Positions 1 to 7,772 of a DNA stretch of 64,000 nt are shown one piece after another. Within the stretch, counting starts at the first letter, position 1. Every line of letters begins with the position of its first letter. Made by a program: the position numbers and the translations under genes. Below the pieces are notes generated by a model, which was given only the letters and a program-made list of their open reading frames with translations, was not told the origin of the DNA and searched no databases. This stretch comes from Devosia sp. (GTDB lineage Bacteria; Pseudomonadota; Alphaproteobacteria; Rhizobiales; Devosiaceae): positions 2,901,501 to 2,965,500 of the forward strand of contig NZ_CP075529.1 of assembly GCF_025809055.1 (NCBI RefSeq), written 5' to 3'.

Positions 1-177
1 CCACTGCTTGTCGGCGGGGAAATAGGTGGTGGCCTGCTTGAACGGGGCAAAGACGGTCATGCCCGCCTCCTGGTTCCACATTTCGGTCACACCAAGATGA
101 GTTTCATACCAATTCGCCAGCGCCTTGGTGTCCGCCGAGCGGAAGAAAACGCCGCCGATACCTGTCACTTTTGCCAT
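1..177 (-). CDS. VOC (glyoxalase-like) family protein, partial
   Basis: Only the first 59 codons are inside the window and the gene continues off the left edge. The start is ATG at 177 with a good ribosome site (GGGAGGCGAG) just upstream on the minus strand. The protein opens MAKVTGIGGVFFRSADTKAL and continues with NWYETHLGVT. This is the beta-alpha pattern of the first half of a vicinal-oxygen-chelate domain, in which a strand is followed by a helix ending in LG. VOC proteins include glyoxalases, dioxygenases and resistance proteins, so no substrate can be assigned. It diverges from the phosphonate operon, with about 100 bases between the two starts. Confidence 0.75.
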   Translation of the reverse strand, partial: MAKVTGIGGVFFRSADTKALANWYETHLGVTEMWNQEAGMTVFAPFKQATTYFPADKQW

Positions 178-276
178 TCTCGCCTCCCAGCACATCGCCT
201 CGACATTGGAAGATGACCAATCCGGCTTGTCAAATCCGTGACACACCGATCCATTAGCGCGGCACCAGGAGAAACC

Positions 277-966
277 ATGCCGACCAGATTCGCGATCTAC
301 TACGCCCCCTCCGCATCCGATCCGCTCTGGGAACGGGCCGCGGTCTGGCTGGGCCGCGACGCCGCCACCGGTGAACTGATCGACGGGGCGGTCGCCGGGA
401 TCGACCGGCCGCGCCTGCTCAACCTGACCCAATCGGCCGGGCGCTATGGCTTTCACGCGACGCTGAAGCCGCCCATGGCCCTGGCCGATGGATATAGCCC
501 CGAGCAATTGCGGGACAGAATGCGCGCCTTTGCCGATGAGACGCCCTCTGTGCCGCTCGGCCGCCTGGTGCTGGCCCGGCTGGGCGGATTTCTGGCGCTG
601 GTCCCGGAAACGTCTTCGGAAGACCTGCAATTCCTGGCCGGGCAGGTCGTCGAGCAGTTCGAGGATTTCCGGCGCCCGCCCAGCCTGCGTGAAATGGCGG
701 ACCGGGCCGCTGGCGGGTTGACCGAACGGCAGTCCGAATTGCTGGCGGCCTATGGCTATCCCTATGTCTTCGATCAGTTCCAGTTTCACATGACCCTGAC
801 CGACAGGCTCGCCGAGGCCGACATGGACGAGATCGAAGAGGCCGCCCGCACCTGGTTCGGGCCCCTGCTCGATACGCCCCTCGTGCTGGACCGCCTGTCG
901 CTGTTCGTCGAGCCGGACACCGGCAAGCTGTTCCGGCGCCATGACGATTTCGGTCTGCGCCCATGA
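277..966 (+). CDS. DUF1045 phosphonate-metabolism protein (2H phosphoesterase-like)
   Basis: This 229-residue protein belongs to the DUF1045 family, which accompanies phnM/phnN in many alphaproteobacterial phosphonate clusters. It has the two H-x-T/S motifs of the 2H phosphoesterase superfamily: FHATLKPP in the first third and FHMTLTDRL in the last third. A cyclic or 2'-phosphate ester of a ribose-phosphonate intermediate is therefore a plausible substrate, but this is inference. The start at ATG 277 follows AGGAGA by a short spacer; an in-frame GTG at 238 lies further upstream without a comparable site. The stop overlaps the phnM start (ATGA at 963), so the two are probably translationally coupled. 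Confidence 0.82.
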   Translation: MPTRFAIYYAPSASDPLWERAAVWLGRDAATGELIDGAVAGIDRPRLLNLTQSAGRYGFHATLKPPMALADGYSPEQLRDRMRAFADETPSVPLGRLVLARLGGFLALVPETSSEDLQFLAGQVVEQFEDFRRPPSLREMADRAAGGLTERQSELLAAYGYPYVFDQFQFHMTLTDRLAEADMDEIEEAARTWFGPLLDTPLVLDRLSLFVEPDTGKLFRRHDDFGLRP

Positions 967-2102
967 CAGAGACCCTGATCCTCTCCAATGCCCGGATCGT
1001 ACTGGCCGACGAGATCGTGCACGGCTCCGTCGTTGTCGGCGATGGCCGCATCATCGCCATCGACAGCGGCGCCAGCACCATTGGCGACGATATGGGTGGC
1101 GATCACCTGATCCCGGGCCTTGTCGAACTGCATACCGATCATCTCGAAACCCATTACCGGCCGCGCCCTGGCGTGTTCTGGGACCCTATGGCGGCGCTGC
1201 ACGCCCATGACGTGCAGGTGGTGGGCTCGGGCATCACCACGGTCTTCGACGCGGTCCGCATCGGGTCCGACCAGGACCTGCCGGACATGCTCAAACATGC
1301 CTCGGCCATGGTCGGCGCCATCGCCAGGGGCCGCGTGGCCGGCTGGCTGCGTGCCGAACATTTCCTGCACCTGCGCTGCGAATTGCCCAGCCATGACGTG
1401 GTCGAGCAATTCGAGGCGCTGGCGGGGACCGGCTTTACGCGGCTGGCATCGGTGATGGACCATACGCCGGGCCAGCGCCAGTTCCCCAGCCTTGAGCAGT
1501 ACAAGACCTATTATTCCAAATATATGGGAGGGAGCGACGCGGACCTCGCGGCCTATCTCGCGGCCCGCCAGGCCGATCACGACACCTGGTCGGGGCCCAA
1601 TCGGCGAACACTGGTGGCCCGCGCCCGTCAAATCGGACTGCCGCTGGCCAGCCATGATGATTCCACCCTCGCCCATGTCGAGGAGGCTGCCGAAGACGGC
1701 GTGGCCATTTCCGAATTTCCGACCACGCTGGAAGCGGCGTCTGCGGCCAAGGATGCCGGCATCGCCATTCTGATGGGCGCGCCCAATGTGGTGCGCGGCG
1801 GCTCCCATTCGGGCAATGTGTCGGCCGTTGATCTCTACCGGGCGGGCCTCCTGGATATCCTCAGCTCCGACTATGTGCCCTATGCCCTGTTGCAAGCCGC
1901 ATTCGTGCTGCCGCAGCGCATTGACGGTCTTGACCTGCCGCAGGCGCTGGCTACCGTGACCTCAAACCCCGCGCGGGCCGTCGGGCTGACCGACCGCGGC
2001 GAGATTGCCGTAGGCCGGCGCGCGGACCTGGTGCGGGTCGCGGCCGACGGACCGTTGCCGGTGGTGCGTGGCGTTTGGCGGGAAGGACAGAGGATCAGTT
2101 GA
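963..2102 (+). CDS. phnM: Alpha-D-ribose 1-methylphosphonate 5-triphosphate diphosphatase PhnM
   Basis: PhnM is an amidohydrolase-fold enzyme that removes pyrophosphate from ribose 1-methylphosphonate 5-triphosphate in the C-P lyase pathway. The 379-residue length is normal. Visible signatures are the beta-sandwich N-terminus (LSNARIVLADEIVHGSVVV), the metal-binding stretch LIPGLVELHTDHLETH at about residues 45-60, ASHDDST near residue 230, and the C-terminal NPARAVGLTDRGEIAVG typical of amidohydrolases. It overlaps DUF1045 by 4 bases and phnN by 4 bases. No phnG-L genes are visible, so the pathway is incomplete here and those genes must lie elsewhere if they exist. Confidence 0.93.
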   Translation: MTETLILSNARIVLADEIVHGSVVVGDGRIIAIDSGASTIGDDMGGDHLIPGLVELHTDHLETHYRPRPGVFWDPMAALHAHDVQVVGSGITTVFDAVRIGSDQDLPDMLKHASAMVGAIARGRVAGWLRAEHFLHLRCELPSHDVVEQFEALAGTGFTRLASVMDHTPGQRQFPSLEQYKTYYSKYMGGSDADLAAYLAARQADHDTWSGPNRRTLVARARQIGLPLASHDDSTLAHVEEAAEDGVAISEFPTTLEAASAAKDAGIAILMGAPNVVRGGSHSGNVSAVDLYRAGLLDILSSDYVPYALLQAAFVLPQRIDGLDLPQALATVTSNPARAVGLTDRGEIAVGRRADLVRVAADGPLPVVRGVWREGQRIS

Positions 2103-2665
2103 GCGAGAGGCCCCCTGGCGTTCTGGTCCTGGTCGTCGGCCCTTCTGGGGTCGGCAAGGACACCCTGATCGGCGGCGCGCGCAAGGCGCTCGAGGCCGAT
2201 ACGCGGTTCAGTTTCGTGCGGCGCCTGGTGACAAGGCCAACGGACATGGATCTCGAGGACCATGTGAGCCTCGACCGCGAGGCCTTTGCCCGTGCCAAAG
2301 CCGGGGGGCGGTTCGCCCTCGTCTGGCAGGCGCATAATCTCGACTATGCCCTACCCATCAGCGTCGACACCGACCTGGCCTTGGGCCGGGTGGTGGTTGC
2401 CAATATTTCCCGCCATGCGGTGCCGGCGGCCATCGGCAAATATCCGCTGTGCCGGGTGGTGCAGATTTCGGCCGAAATTTCCCTGCGCGCCGAACGGCTG
2501 GCCCGGCGCGGCCGCGAGAACCGCGATCAGATCGCCGCGCGCCTGGCGCGGGAAGGCGCTGCCCTGCCGGCCGATGTCGCTCCCATCGTCATCGACAATT
2601 CGAGTTCAGTGGGCATTGGCGTCACCGCGTTCGTCATGGCCCTGCGCCAGATTGCCGAGGATTGA
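2099..2665 (+). CDS. phnN: Ribose 1,5-bisphosphate phosphokinase PhnN
   Basis: PhnN phosphorylates ribose 1,5-bisphosphate to PRPP, the last step of C-P lyase metabolism. It is related to guanylate kinase. The P-loop GPSGVGKDT is near the N-terminus, followed by RLVTRPTD and the lid-type segment RRGRENRDQIAARL. No ATG is available. I chose TTG at 2099, which overlaps the phnM stop as TTGA and follows AGAGG at 2089-2093, giving 188 residues. A second in-frame TTG at 2075 would add eight residues and overlap phnM more deeply. The same TTGA coupling recurs at 36684 and 58616. Confidence 0.88.
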   Translation: MSERPPGVLVLVVGPSGVGKDTLIGGARKALEADTRFSFVRRLVTRPTDMDLEDHVSLDREAFARAKAGGRFALVWQAHNLDYALPISVDTDLALGRVVVANISRHAVPAAIGKYPLCRVVQISAEISLRAERLARRGRENRDQIAARLAREGAALPADVAPIVIDNSSSVGIGVTAFVMALRQIAED

Positions 2666-2719
2666 ACCGGAACGCCGCTCCGTGCGTTGAGCCCTACTCA
2701 ACAAGCGTCAGGAGTTCTC

Positions 2720-2866
2720 ATGTCCAGAAATGGTCTTTATGCGCTGGTCGTCATCCTCTTGGTGGCACTGGTCGGCTTTGGCATCTACACCTATCAGCAG
2801 CAATCCCAGCCGAGCCTGGAAGTGCGCGTCGACGAGCAGGGGATTTCGATCGATGGAAATGGGTGA
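2720..2866 (+). CDS. Small single-pass membrane protein
   Basis: This 48-residue ORF starts at ATG 2720 after CAGGAGTT. It has a short basic N-terminus (MSRNG), one hydrophobic segment of about 17 residues (LYALVVILLVALVGFGI), a Gln-rich stretch, and a small C-terminal tail predicted to be outside the membrane (LEVRVDEQGISIDGNG). Short proteins of this design, with a valine/isoleucine-rich tail, occur in rhizobial relatives, but I know of no function. It overlaps the next small gene by 14 bases in another frame. Confidence 0.6.
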   Translation: MSRNGLYALVVILLVALVGFGIYTYQQQSQPSLEVRVDEQGISIDGNG

Positions 2867-3059
2867 TCCGACCAGTCCGCATCGCCATCAGGCGATCGTC
2901 GTGGCGCTGACCGCCGAACTCGAACGGCAGGCGCAGGCCGGTGCCTCGCGCATCGATGTCGAAGCGCTGGCGGGGGCGGTGGAAACCGCGATCGATCCGG
3001 CGCCGCCGCTCTCGGAAGGCCGCAGCCCCGACGAACTGAACGCGACCAATGATGATTGA
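2853..3059 (+). CDS. Small conserved-looking hypothetical protein
   Basis: This 68-residue ORF starts at ATG 2853 within the end of the upstream small membrane gene. A later in-frame ATG at 2859 is possible. The sequence is soluble and amphipathic: one helical segment rich in Ala, Glu and Gln (IVVALTAELERQAQAGAS) followed by an acidic tail. It ends about 50 bases before a strong bidirectional terminator, which supports its being the last gene of the phn transcript. Function unknown. Confidence 0.45.
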   Translation: MEMGDPTSPHRHQAIVVALTAELERQAQAGASRIDVEALAGAVETAIDPAPPLSEGRSPDELNATNDD

Positions 3060-3112
3060 ACAGGGACCGGCCAGACAGGCTGTCCTCAGCGCAGAAATGT
3101 GAGCAGAAATGT

Positions 3113-3145
3113 AATAAGGCCGGTGGCGAAACCACCGGCCTTATT
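3113..3145. terminator. Bidirectional intrinsic terminator
   Basis: A perfect 14-bp stem, AATAAGGCCGGTGG / CCACCGGCCTTATT, encloses the loop CGAAA. The A/T-rich ends give a U-run on either strand. It separates the phn-side genes from the convergent small gene at 3145-3360. Confidence 0.85.
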
Positions 3146-3360
3146 CATGCCGCGTCGCCACCGAGCACCGCCTGTGCGACGGCCTCATGGGCGATTTCGA
3201 TCGAATCGAAGTGGTGGCCATCGACGCCGAAGGCCGGAAGCTTGACCGCCACGAAGCGGTAGCCCTCGGTATCCTGGACGACGACGCCCTGCGGTTCTCC
3301 GCCCACTTCTATGACGATCGGCCTGAGCCTTTCGGCCCTTGAAATACTGTTTTCCTGCAT
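3145..3360 (-). CDS. Conserved hypothetical protein (71 residues)
   Basis: The start is ATG at 3360, with GGAGAT upstream on the minus strand (CAAGTGGAGATTCCACC). The product is a small mixed alpha/beta protein. Its features include RLRPIVIEVGGEPQGVVVQD, which suggests a beta-strand pair, and HHFDSIEIAHEAVAQAVLGG at the C-terminus. No signal peptide or membrane segment is visible. Function unknown. Confidence 0.65.
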   Translation of the reverse strand: MQENSISRAERLRPIVIEVGGEPQGVVVQDTEGYRFVAVKLPAFGVDGHHFDSIEIAHEAVAQAVLGGDAA

Positions 3361-3871
3361 GGTGGAATCTCCACTTGCGCGTCTGGTCGAACGAGGACGC
3401 TTCCCTCATCGGGGAGGGGCGCCATCGGGCCAGCAACGCGGGTACTATCGGTTTTCTGAGACGGGGATGTGACGGAAATCACATTCGTTTGGAGCGACAG
3501 GACCCTTGCCAGCGTTTGGCGCCATGCATTCGGAGTACTACGGTCGAACACGCGGCATGGAGAGTGAAGGTCGTCGATGTCGTCATCGTCATTCCTTTCC
3601 TTGCGGTGTTGGACGGTGAAGCTTTGACCACGCCATTGCGGCGCAGCAATGGCAAGATAAGGCGGGTGTGCGATTTTTTCCAGACCACCATTATGCGTTT
3701 GCGGGACAAAAAGTGAAAATAGGTGCTCGACTTTCGTTCAATTTCAATAATATGATCACAATACTCATATTATGCGACTGAGGTTGAGCTTGCCTCACTA
3801 GGCGCATCTGGTGTTTTCTTGCGCACTTGATTTTGCCGCCGGTCCGTCCGGCGGCCCGCAGGAGAAGCGTC
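3361..3871. other. Noncoding stretch upstream of the LacI regulator
   Basis: About 510 bases without a convincing gene. Open frames here lack a ribosome site and have poor amino-acid composition. The last 150 bases are clearly A/T-rich, as expected for a promoter, and hold a perfect inverted repeat at 3747-3773. Confidence 0.5.
3747..3773. promoter_or_regulatory. Perfect 9-bp inverted repeat, putative operator
   Basis: The arms ATAATATGA (3747-3755) and TCATATTAT (3765-3773) are separated by nine bases. The repeat lies about 100 bases upstream of the LacI-type start in A/T-rich DNA. LacI-family operators usually have a central CG and a shorter spacer, so a different regulator is possible. 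The core also fits TGA-N9-TCA, the short consensus of the RirA iron-responsive operator. Confidence 0.4.
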
Positions 3872-4921
3872 GTGTCCGCCGATCAGCCACCCCCGCCCAG
3901 CCGCGCCAAGCGCGGGGCCAAACCTTCTGGCAAGCCGACCCTCAAAACCATTGCGCAAATGACGGGGCTGGCCGTCACCACCATTTCGCGCGCCCTCAAC
4001 AATGCGCCCGAACTGGCACAGGACACGCGCGACCGGGTGCAGAAGATCGCTGCCGAGATCGGCTATATGCCCGATCGCGCCGCATTGCGCCTCAAGACCG
4101 GGCGGACCAATGTGATTTCGCTCATCCTGCAGCCGGATGAGCAGATCTATGGTTTCGGCACGAGCCTGGTGACCGGCATCACCGAGGCGCTGCGCGATAC
4201 CAGCTACCACCTCGTGATCACGCCGCTGTTCCGCAATGTCGAGCCGATCGAGCCCATCCGCCATATCGTGCGCAACCGCATGGCCGATGGCGTCATCTTC
4301 TCCAAGGCCGAGAGTTTCGACGAGCGCATCCGCTATCTTCTCGACAATGACTTTCCCTTTGTCAGCCACGGCCGCAGCAACTGGCCCGATACCCATCCCT
4401 ATGTCGACTTCGACAACGACGCCTATGCCTATGGCGCCACGAAAAGGCTGGCTGAACGTGGCTGCAAGAAGGTGTCGATCATCCTGCCGGACAGCGCCCT
4501 GACCTATACCGAACATCTCAAGACCGGCATGGAGCGCGCCGCGCGCGAGGCCGGCATCGCCTTCGAGTTCGCCGCCGACGTCAATCTCGACAGCCCCACC
4601 GATGCCATCCGCAATTATGTCATCCGCCGCTCCAAGCGCCCGGACGGGCCGGATGGCTATGTCTGTGCCTCCGAAGTTTCGGCGCTGGCGGTTCTGGGCG
4701 GGCTTGCGGAAGCCGGACATGTGGTGGGCAGCACCGCCCATGTGGTGGCCAAACAGGCTTCGAGCCTGTTCATGCAGTTCCAGCCCATGGCTGAAACGGT
4801 CGCGGAGGATTTTGTCGGCGCCGGTCGCAATCTGGGCCAGGCCATGCTCCGGCGCATTGCGGGGGAGACCGAGGGGCTGGGCTATCTCGAAAAGCCCGTC
4901 TTCGATTTCAAGCCGCTCTAG
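3872..4921 (+). CDS. LacI family transcriptional regulator
   Basis: This 349-residue protein has an N-terminal LacI helix-turn-helix at about residues 24-44 (TLKTIAQMTGLAVTTISRAL) followed by the hinge region. A periplasmic-binding-protein-like effector domain runs to the end (for example DGVIFSKAESFDERIRYLL and PYVDFDNDAYAYGATKRLAERG). I chose GTG 3872 because GGAGAA at 3861-3866 precedes it; the ATG further upstream at 3827 has no such site. A 23-residue Pro/Arg/Lys-rich tail precedes the DNA-binding domain. No sugar-uptake or catabolic operon is adjacent, so the target genes and inducer cannot be inferred. Confidence 0.85.
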   Translation: MSADQPPPPSRAKRGAKPSGKPTLKTIAQMTGLAVTTISRALNNAPELAQDTRDRVQKIAAEIGYMPDRAALRLKTGRTNVISLILQPDEQIYGFGTSLVTGITEALRDTSYHLVITPLFRNVEPIEPIRHIVRNRMADGVIFSKAESFDERIRYLLDNDFPFVSHGRSNWPDTHPYVDFDNDAYAYGATKRLAERGCKKVSIILPDSALTYTEHLKTGMERAAREAGIAFEFAADVNLDSPTDAIRNYVIRRSKRPDGPDGYVCASEVSALAVLGGLAEAGHVVGSTAHVVAKQASSLFMQFQPMAETVAEDFVGAGRNLGQAMLRRIAGETEGLGYLEKPVFDFKPL

Positions 4922-4980
4922 CGGTTTTCCGGGTACACCCCCACCCAGCTCTGCTACGGCCCTGCGGGCCGAGCGGCGCT

Positions 4981-5003
4981 ACCTCCCCCATCAAGGGGGA
5001 GGT
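4981..5003. terminator. C/G-rich hairpin between convergent genes
   Basis: A 9-bp stem, ACCTCCCCC / GGGGGAGGT, has the loop ATCAA. It lies between the convergent LacI and ABC-F genes. There is no U-run, so termination is uncertain. The same CCTCCCC...GGGGAGG style of hairpin lies just before tsaE (43521-43542), suggesting a dispersed element. Confidence 0.4.
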
Positions 5004-5042
5004 GAAGGGCGGCGGACGGGTGGATCAGGTTACGGGCTAAGC

Positions 5043-6857
5043 TTAACCTTCGAGTTCCTCGCGCAGCATTTCCAGTTCGAGCCATTGATCCTCGGCCGCG
5101 CCCTTGCGGGCCTGCGCGTCGGTCAAGGCCTTGGACTTGCTGGCAAAGGCGCCCGGATCGCGGGCATAGAGGCCGGCATCGGCGAGTTCGGTTGTGAGGG
5201 TGTCGATCAGGGCGTCCAGCGTCTCGATTTCCCGGGGCAGGGTTTCAAGCGCGTGCTTTTCCTTGAAGCTGAGCTTGCGCCGCGCCGGGCTGGGCGGTGG
5301 CGGCGGTGCGCTGCGGGTGCGTTCGGCCTTGGGCGCCGGAGCCGGCGTGGCGCGCGCCAGAACGCCGCTGCCGCGCTGGTTGACCATGTCGGAATAGCCA
5401 CCGGCATATTCGGTCCAGCGGCCATCACCCTCCGCCATGATCACCGAGGTTGCCACCCGGTCGAGAAAGTCGCGGTCATGGCTGACCACGACCACGGTGC
5501 CGGAATAGTCCGAAACCATTTCCTCAAGCAGGTCGAGCGTTTCGAGGTCGAGGTCATTGGTCGGCTCGTCCAGCACCAGGAAATTGGAGGGCAGGGCGAG
5601 GGCGCGGGCCAGGGCCACGCGGGCCCTCTCGCCGCCGGACAGCTTGCCGATCGGGGTATTGGCCTGTTCGGGGGTGAACAGGAAATCCTTCATGTAGCCG
5701 ACCACATGCTTGGATTCGCCATTGATGATCAGCGTATCGCTGCCACCCCCGGTCAGGGCATCGCGCAGCCGCGTGTCCGGATCGAGGCGCGCCCGGCCCT
5801 GGTCGAGCATGGCCATTTCGATGGCGGCGCCCAGTTTGACCGTGCCGCTATCGGGCTCGATGAGCCCGGTCAGCAGCTTGATCAGCGTCGTTTTGCCGGC
5901 ACCATTGGGCCCGACAATGCCCACGCGATCGCCGCGCAAGATGCGGGTCGAGAAATCGGTAACGATGGGGCGGTCGCCATAGCGCTTGGAGATCGTTTCG
6001 GCTTCGGCGACGAGCGCACCCGAGACGCGCCCTTCGCTCACCGCCATGGCCACATTGCCGGTCACGCGGCGCTGGTCGCGGCGCTCCTGGCGCAGATTGG
6101 ACAGCCGCTCGAGGCGCCCGACATTGCGCTTGCGGCGCGCCGTCACCCCATAGCGCAGCCAATGTTCTTCGCGCACGATCTGGCGGTCGAGCTTGTGCCG
6201 GTCGCGTTCTTCCTGTTCGAGCACCTCGTCGCGCCAGCTTTCGAAGGCGGAAAAGCCCTTTTCGATCCGGCGGGTCAGGCCGCGATCGAGCCAGACGGTG
6301 GAGCGGGAGAGGTCGGAGAGGAAGCGGCGGTCGTGGCTGATCAGCACCATGGCCGAGCGCATCTGGCTCAATTCGTCCTGCAGCCATTCGATGACCGGCA
6401 GATCGAGATGATTGGTGGGCTCATCGAGCAGCAGCACGTCGGGCTGCGGCGCCAGAACCCGCGCCAGGGCGGCGCGGCGCGCCTCCCCGCCCGAGAGCCG
6501 GGCCGGGTCTTCCTCGCCCCCGAGCCCCAGGGCATTGAGCAGATATTGCGCGCGATAGACATCGTCGCCGGGCGCCAGGCCCGCCTCGACATAGGCGAGC
6601 ACCGTGCTGAAGCCGGCAAGGTCCGGTTCCTGCGGCAGATAGCGGATGGTGGCGCCCGGTTCGGCGAAGCGGACGCCGTCATCATGCTGGATGAGCCCGG
6701 CTGCGATCTTGAGCAGCGTCGACTTGCCCGAGCCGTTGCGGCCGACCAGGGCGATGCGCTGGCCCGGCGAAACGATGAGTTCGGCAGCCTCGAGCAGGCG
6801 CGTGCCGCCAAAGGTCAGGGCAATGTTCTGCAGGGAAAGAAGGGGTGGGGCAGCCAT
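5043..6857 (-). CDS. ABC-F family ATPase (Uup-like)
   Basis: This 604-residue ATPase has two ABC domains in tandem and no membrane segments. ABC domain 1 carries Walker A GRNGSGKST and signature LSGGEARRAALARVLA; domain 2 carries GPNGAGKTT and LSGGERARVALARALA followed by DEPTNDLD. The linker between them is rich in Arg and Glu. A C-terminal charged coiled-coil region (after a Pro-rich spacer) is the hallmark of the Uup branch. ABC-F proteins act on the ribosome; Uup has also been linked to DNA-element excision. The start at ATG 6857 (MAAPPLLSL) is preferred over upstream in-frame codons. A promoter with an internal inverted repeat lies about 190 bases upstream. Confidence 0.88.
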   Translation of the reverse strand: MAAPPLLSLQNIALTFGGTRLLEAAELIVSPGQRIALVGRNGSGKSTLLKIAAGLIQHDDGVRFAEPGATIRYLPQEPDLAGFSTVLAYVEAGLAPGDDVYRAQYLLNALGLGGEEDPARLSGGEARRAALARVLAPQPDVLLLDEPTNHLDLPVIEWLQDELSQMRSAMVLISHDRRFLSDLSRSTVWLDRGLTRRIEKGFSAFESWRDEVLEQEERDRHKLDRQIVREEHWLRYGVTARRKRNVGRLERLSNLRQERRDQRRVTGNVAMAVSEGRVSGALVAEAETISKRYGDRPIVTDFSTRILRGDRVGIVGPNGAGKTTLIKLLTGLIEPDSGTVKLGAAIEMAMLDQGRARLDPDTRLRDALTGGGSDTLIINGESKHVVGYMKDFLFTPEQANTPIGKLSGGERARVALARALALPSNFLVLDEPTNDLDLETLDLLEEMVSDYSGTVVVVSHDRDFLDRVATSVIMAEGDGRWTEYAGGYSDMVNQRGSGVLARATPAPAPKAERTRSAPPPPPSPARRKLSFKEKHALETLPREIETLDALIDTLTTELADAGLYARDPGAFASKSKALTDAQARKGAAEDQWLELEMLREELEG

Positions 6858-7044
6858 GAAAATTCCGAGATGATCCGGCCCGGATAGAGCACAGCACTGC
6901 TGGCAGATCAATTGCGCGAAAAGCAAGGGGCCGGACAGGACGTTGAGGATCCTGGCCGGCCCGGGGGAGACGGTAGCAGCAAGCCCCGTCAGGTATCTGG
7001 CGTGCGACCCACAGGCCCCAAGGGGTCGCCGTCGCCACGGCCTC

Positions 7045-7073
7045 TATCAATCATGCTCAAACATGATTGTCAA
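7045..7073 (-). promoter_or_regulatory. Sigma-70-type promoter with embedded operator, reading toward the ABC-F gene
   Basis: On the minus strand TTGACA (7073-7068) is followed after 17 bases by TTGATA (7050-7045). A perfect inverted repeat, CAATCATG (7048-7055) / CATGATTG (7062-7069) with a 6-base spacer, spans the two hexamers. A repressor bound here would block polymerase. The leader down to the ABC-F start would be about 180 bases. Confidence 0.5.
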
Positions 7074-7117
7074 ACTCATATTTATACGGACGGCAAGTTT
7101 TTTGCCGGTCGCGACGA

Positions 7118-7582
7118 TCAGGCGGCGGCGCCGCCCGACACGACCTTCTCGTCCAGCAGGCCGAGCCGCTCGCGAATCGAGCGCTTCTTGCTGGCCAGAT
7201 CGGCAATGGTGTAGCCGTTGAGCACCTCGAAGAACGCCCCAAGCGCCTCGCGCAGCGCGCCGTTGAGGTCGCATTCCCCGATTAGCGGACAATCGGCGCC
7301 ATCCTCGAAACATTCGGCCAACGCAAAATTTTCCTCGGTCAGCCGGATTGTTTCGAGGAGCGTGATCTGGTCGGCCGGCTTGCCCAGCTTGATCCCGCCA
7401 TGGCGGCCGCGCACGGTCTGCAGCAAGCCATTTTCGACCAGCGGCTTGATCAGCTTGAACAGGAAGAGCTCGGAAATGCCATAGGCCTCGGCGATTTCGG
7501 CGACGCGGCTGAGACCGGGCTCATTGACGGCACAATAGACCAGGGCGCGGATGGCATAATTGGATTGGCGGGTGAGTCTCAC
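7118..7582 (-). CDS. rirA: Rrf2-family iron-responsive regulator RirA
   Basis: This 154-residue protein has an N-terminal winged helix typical of Rrf2 proteins (RLTRQSNYAIRALVYCA, then YGISELFLFKLIKPLVENG and TVRGRHGGIKLGKPA). Three cysteines at about residues 91, 98 and 104 (AECFEDGADCPLIGEC) match the Fe-S ligands of RirA, the rhizobial repressor of iron-uptake genes under iron-replete conditions. The start is GTG 7582 (MRLTRQ...), preceded by GGAAAG with a 6-base gap. This agrees with other RirA N-termini; the longer frame adds ten unsupported residues. It stands alone and diverges from the HU/IHF-like gene. Confidence 0.88.
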   Translation of the reverse strand: MRLTRQSNYAIRALVYCAVNEPGLSRVAEIAEAYGISELFLFKLIKPLVENGLLQTVRGRHGGIKLGKPADQITLLETIRLTEENFALAECFEDGADCPLIGECDLNGALREALGAFFEVLNGYTIADLASKKRSIRERLGLLDEKVVSGGAAA

Positions 7583-7730
7583 GGGCAGCTTTCCGGTTTG
7601 GGAGACGAGCAAACAGGCTCTCGGCTCCTTATGTCACAGCGCCCAGCTTATAACCATTCTAAAAGAAGTCAACTAAAGATGATTAGGTTCATCAGGTTTT
7701 TGGTGGAGATTTTTCGGGCTGGACAGGCAT

Positions 7731-7753
7731 TTAAGTTCTTCCTATGAACTTAA
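7731..7753. promoter_or_regulatory. 8-bp inverted repeat in front of the HU/IHF-like gene
   Basis: TTAAGTTC (7731-7738) and GAACTTAA (7746-7753) are separated by seven bases. The repeat ends 20 bases before the GTG start at 7773 and just before the ribosome site. It could be an operator or an RNA hairpin near the translation start. Confidence 0.4.
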
Positions 7754-7772
7754 GTTGTGTGGAGGATGTCGC

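Noticed and set aside
3339..3716. 125-residue plus-strand frame upstream of LacI
   Set aside because: No ribosome site and it overlaps the start of a supported minus-strand gene.
4602..6887. 761-residue open frame on the plus strand opposite the ABC-F gene
   Set aside because: It is an antisense shadow of two real genes in GC-rich DNA; composition is His/Gly/Gln-rich and has no family resemblance.
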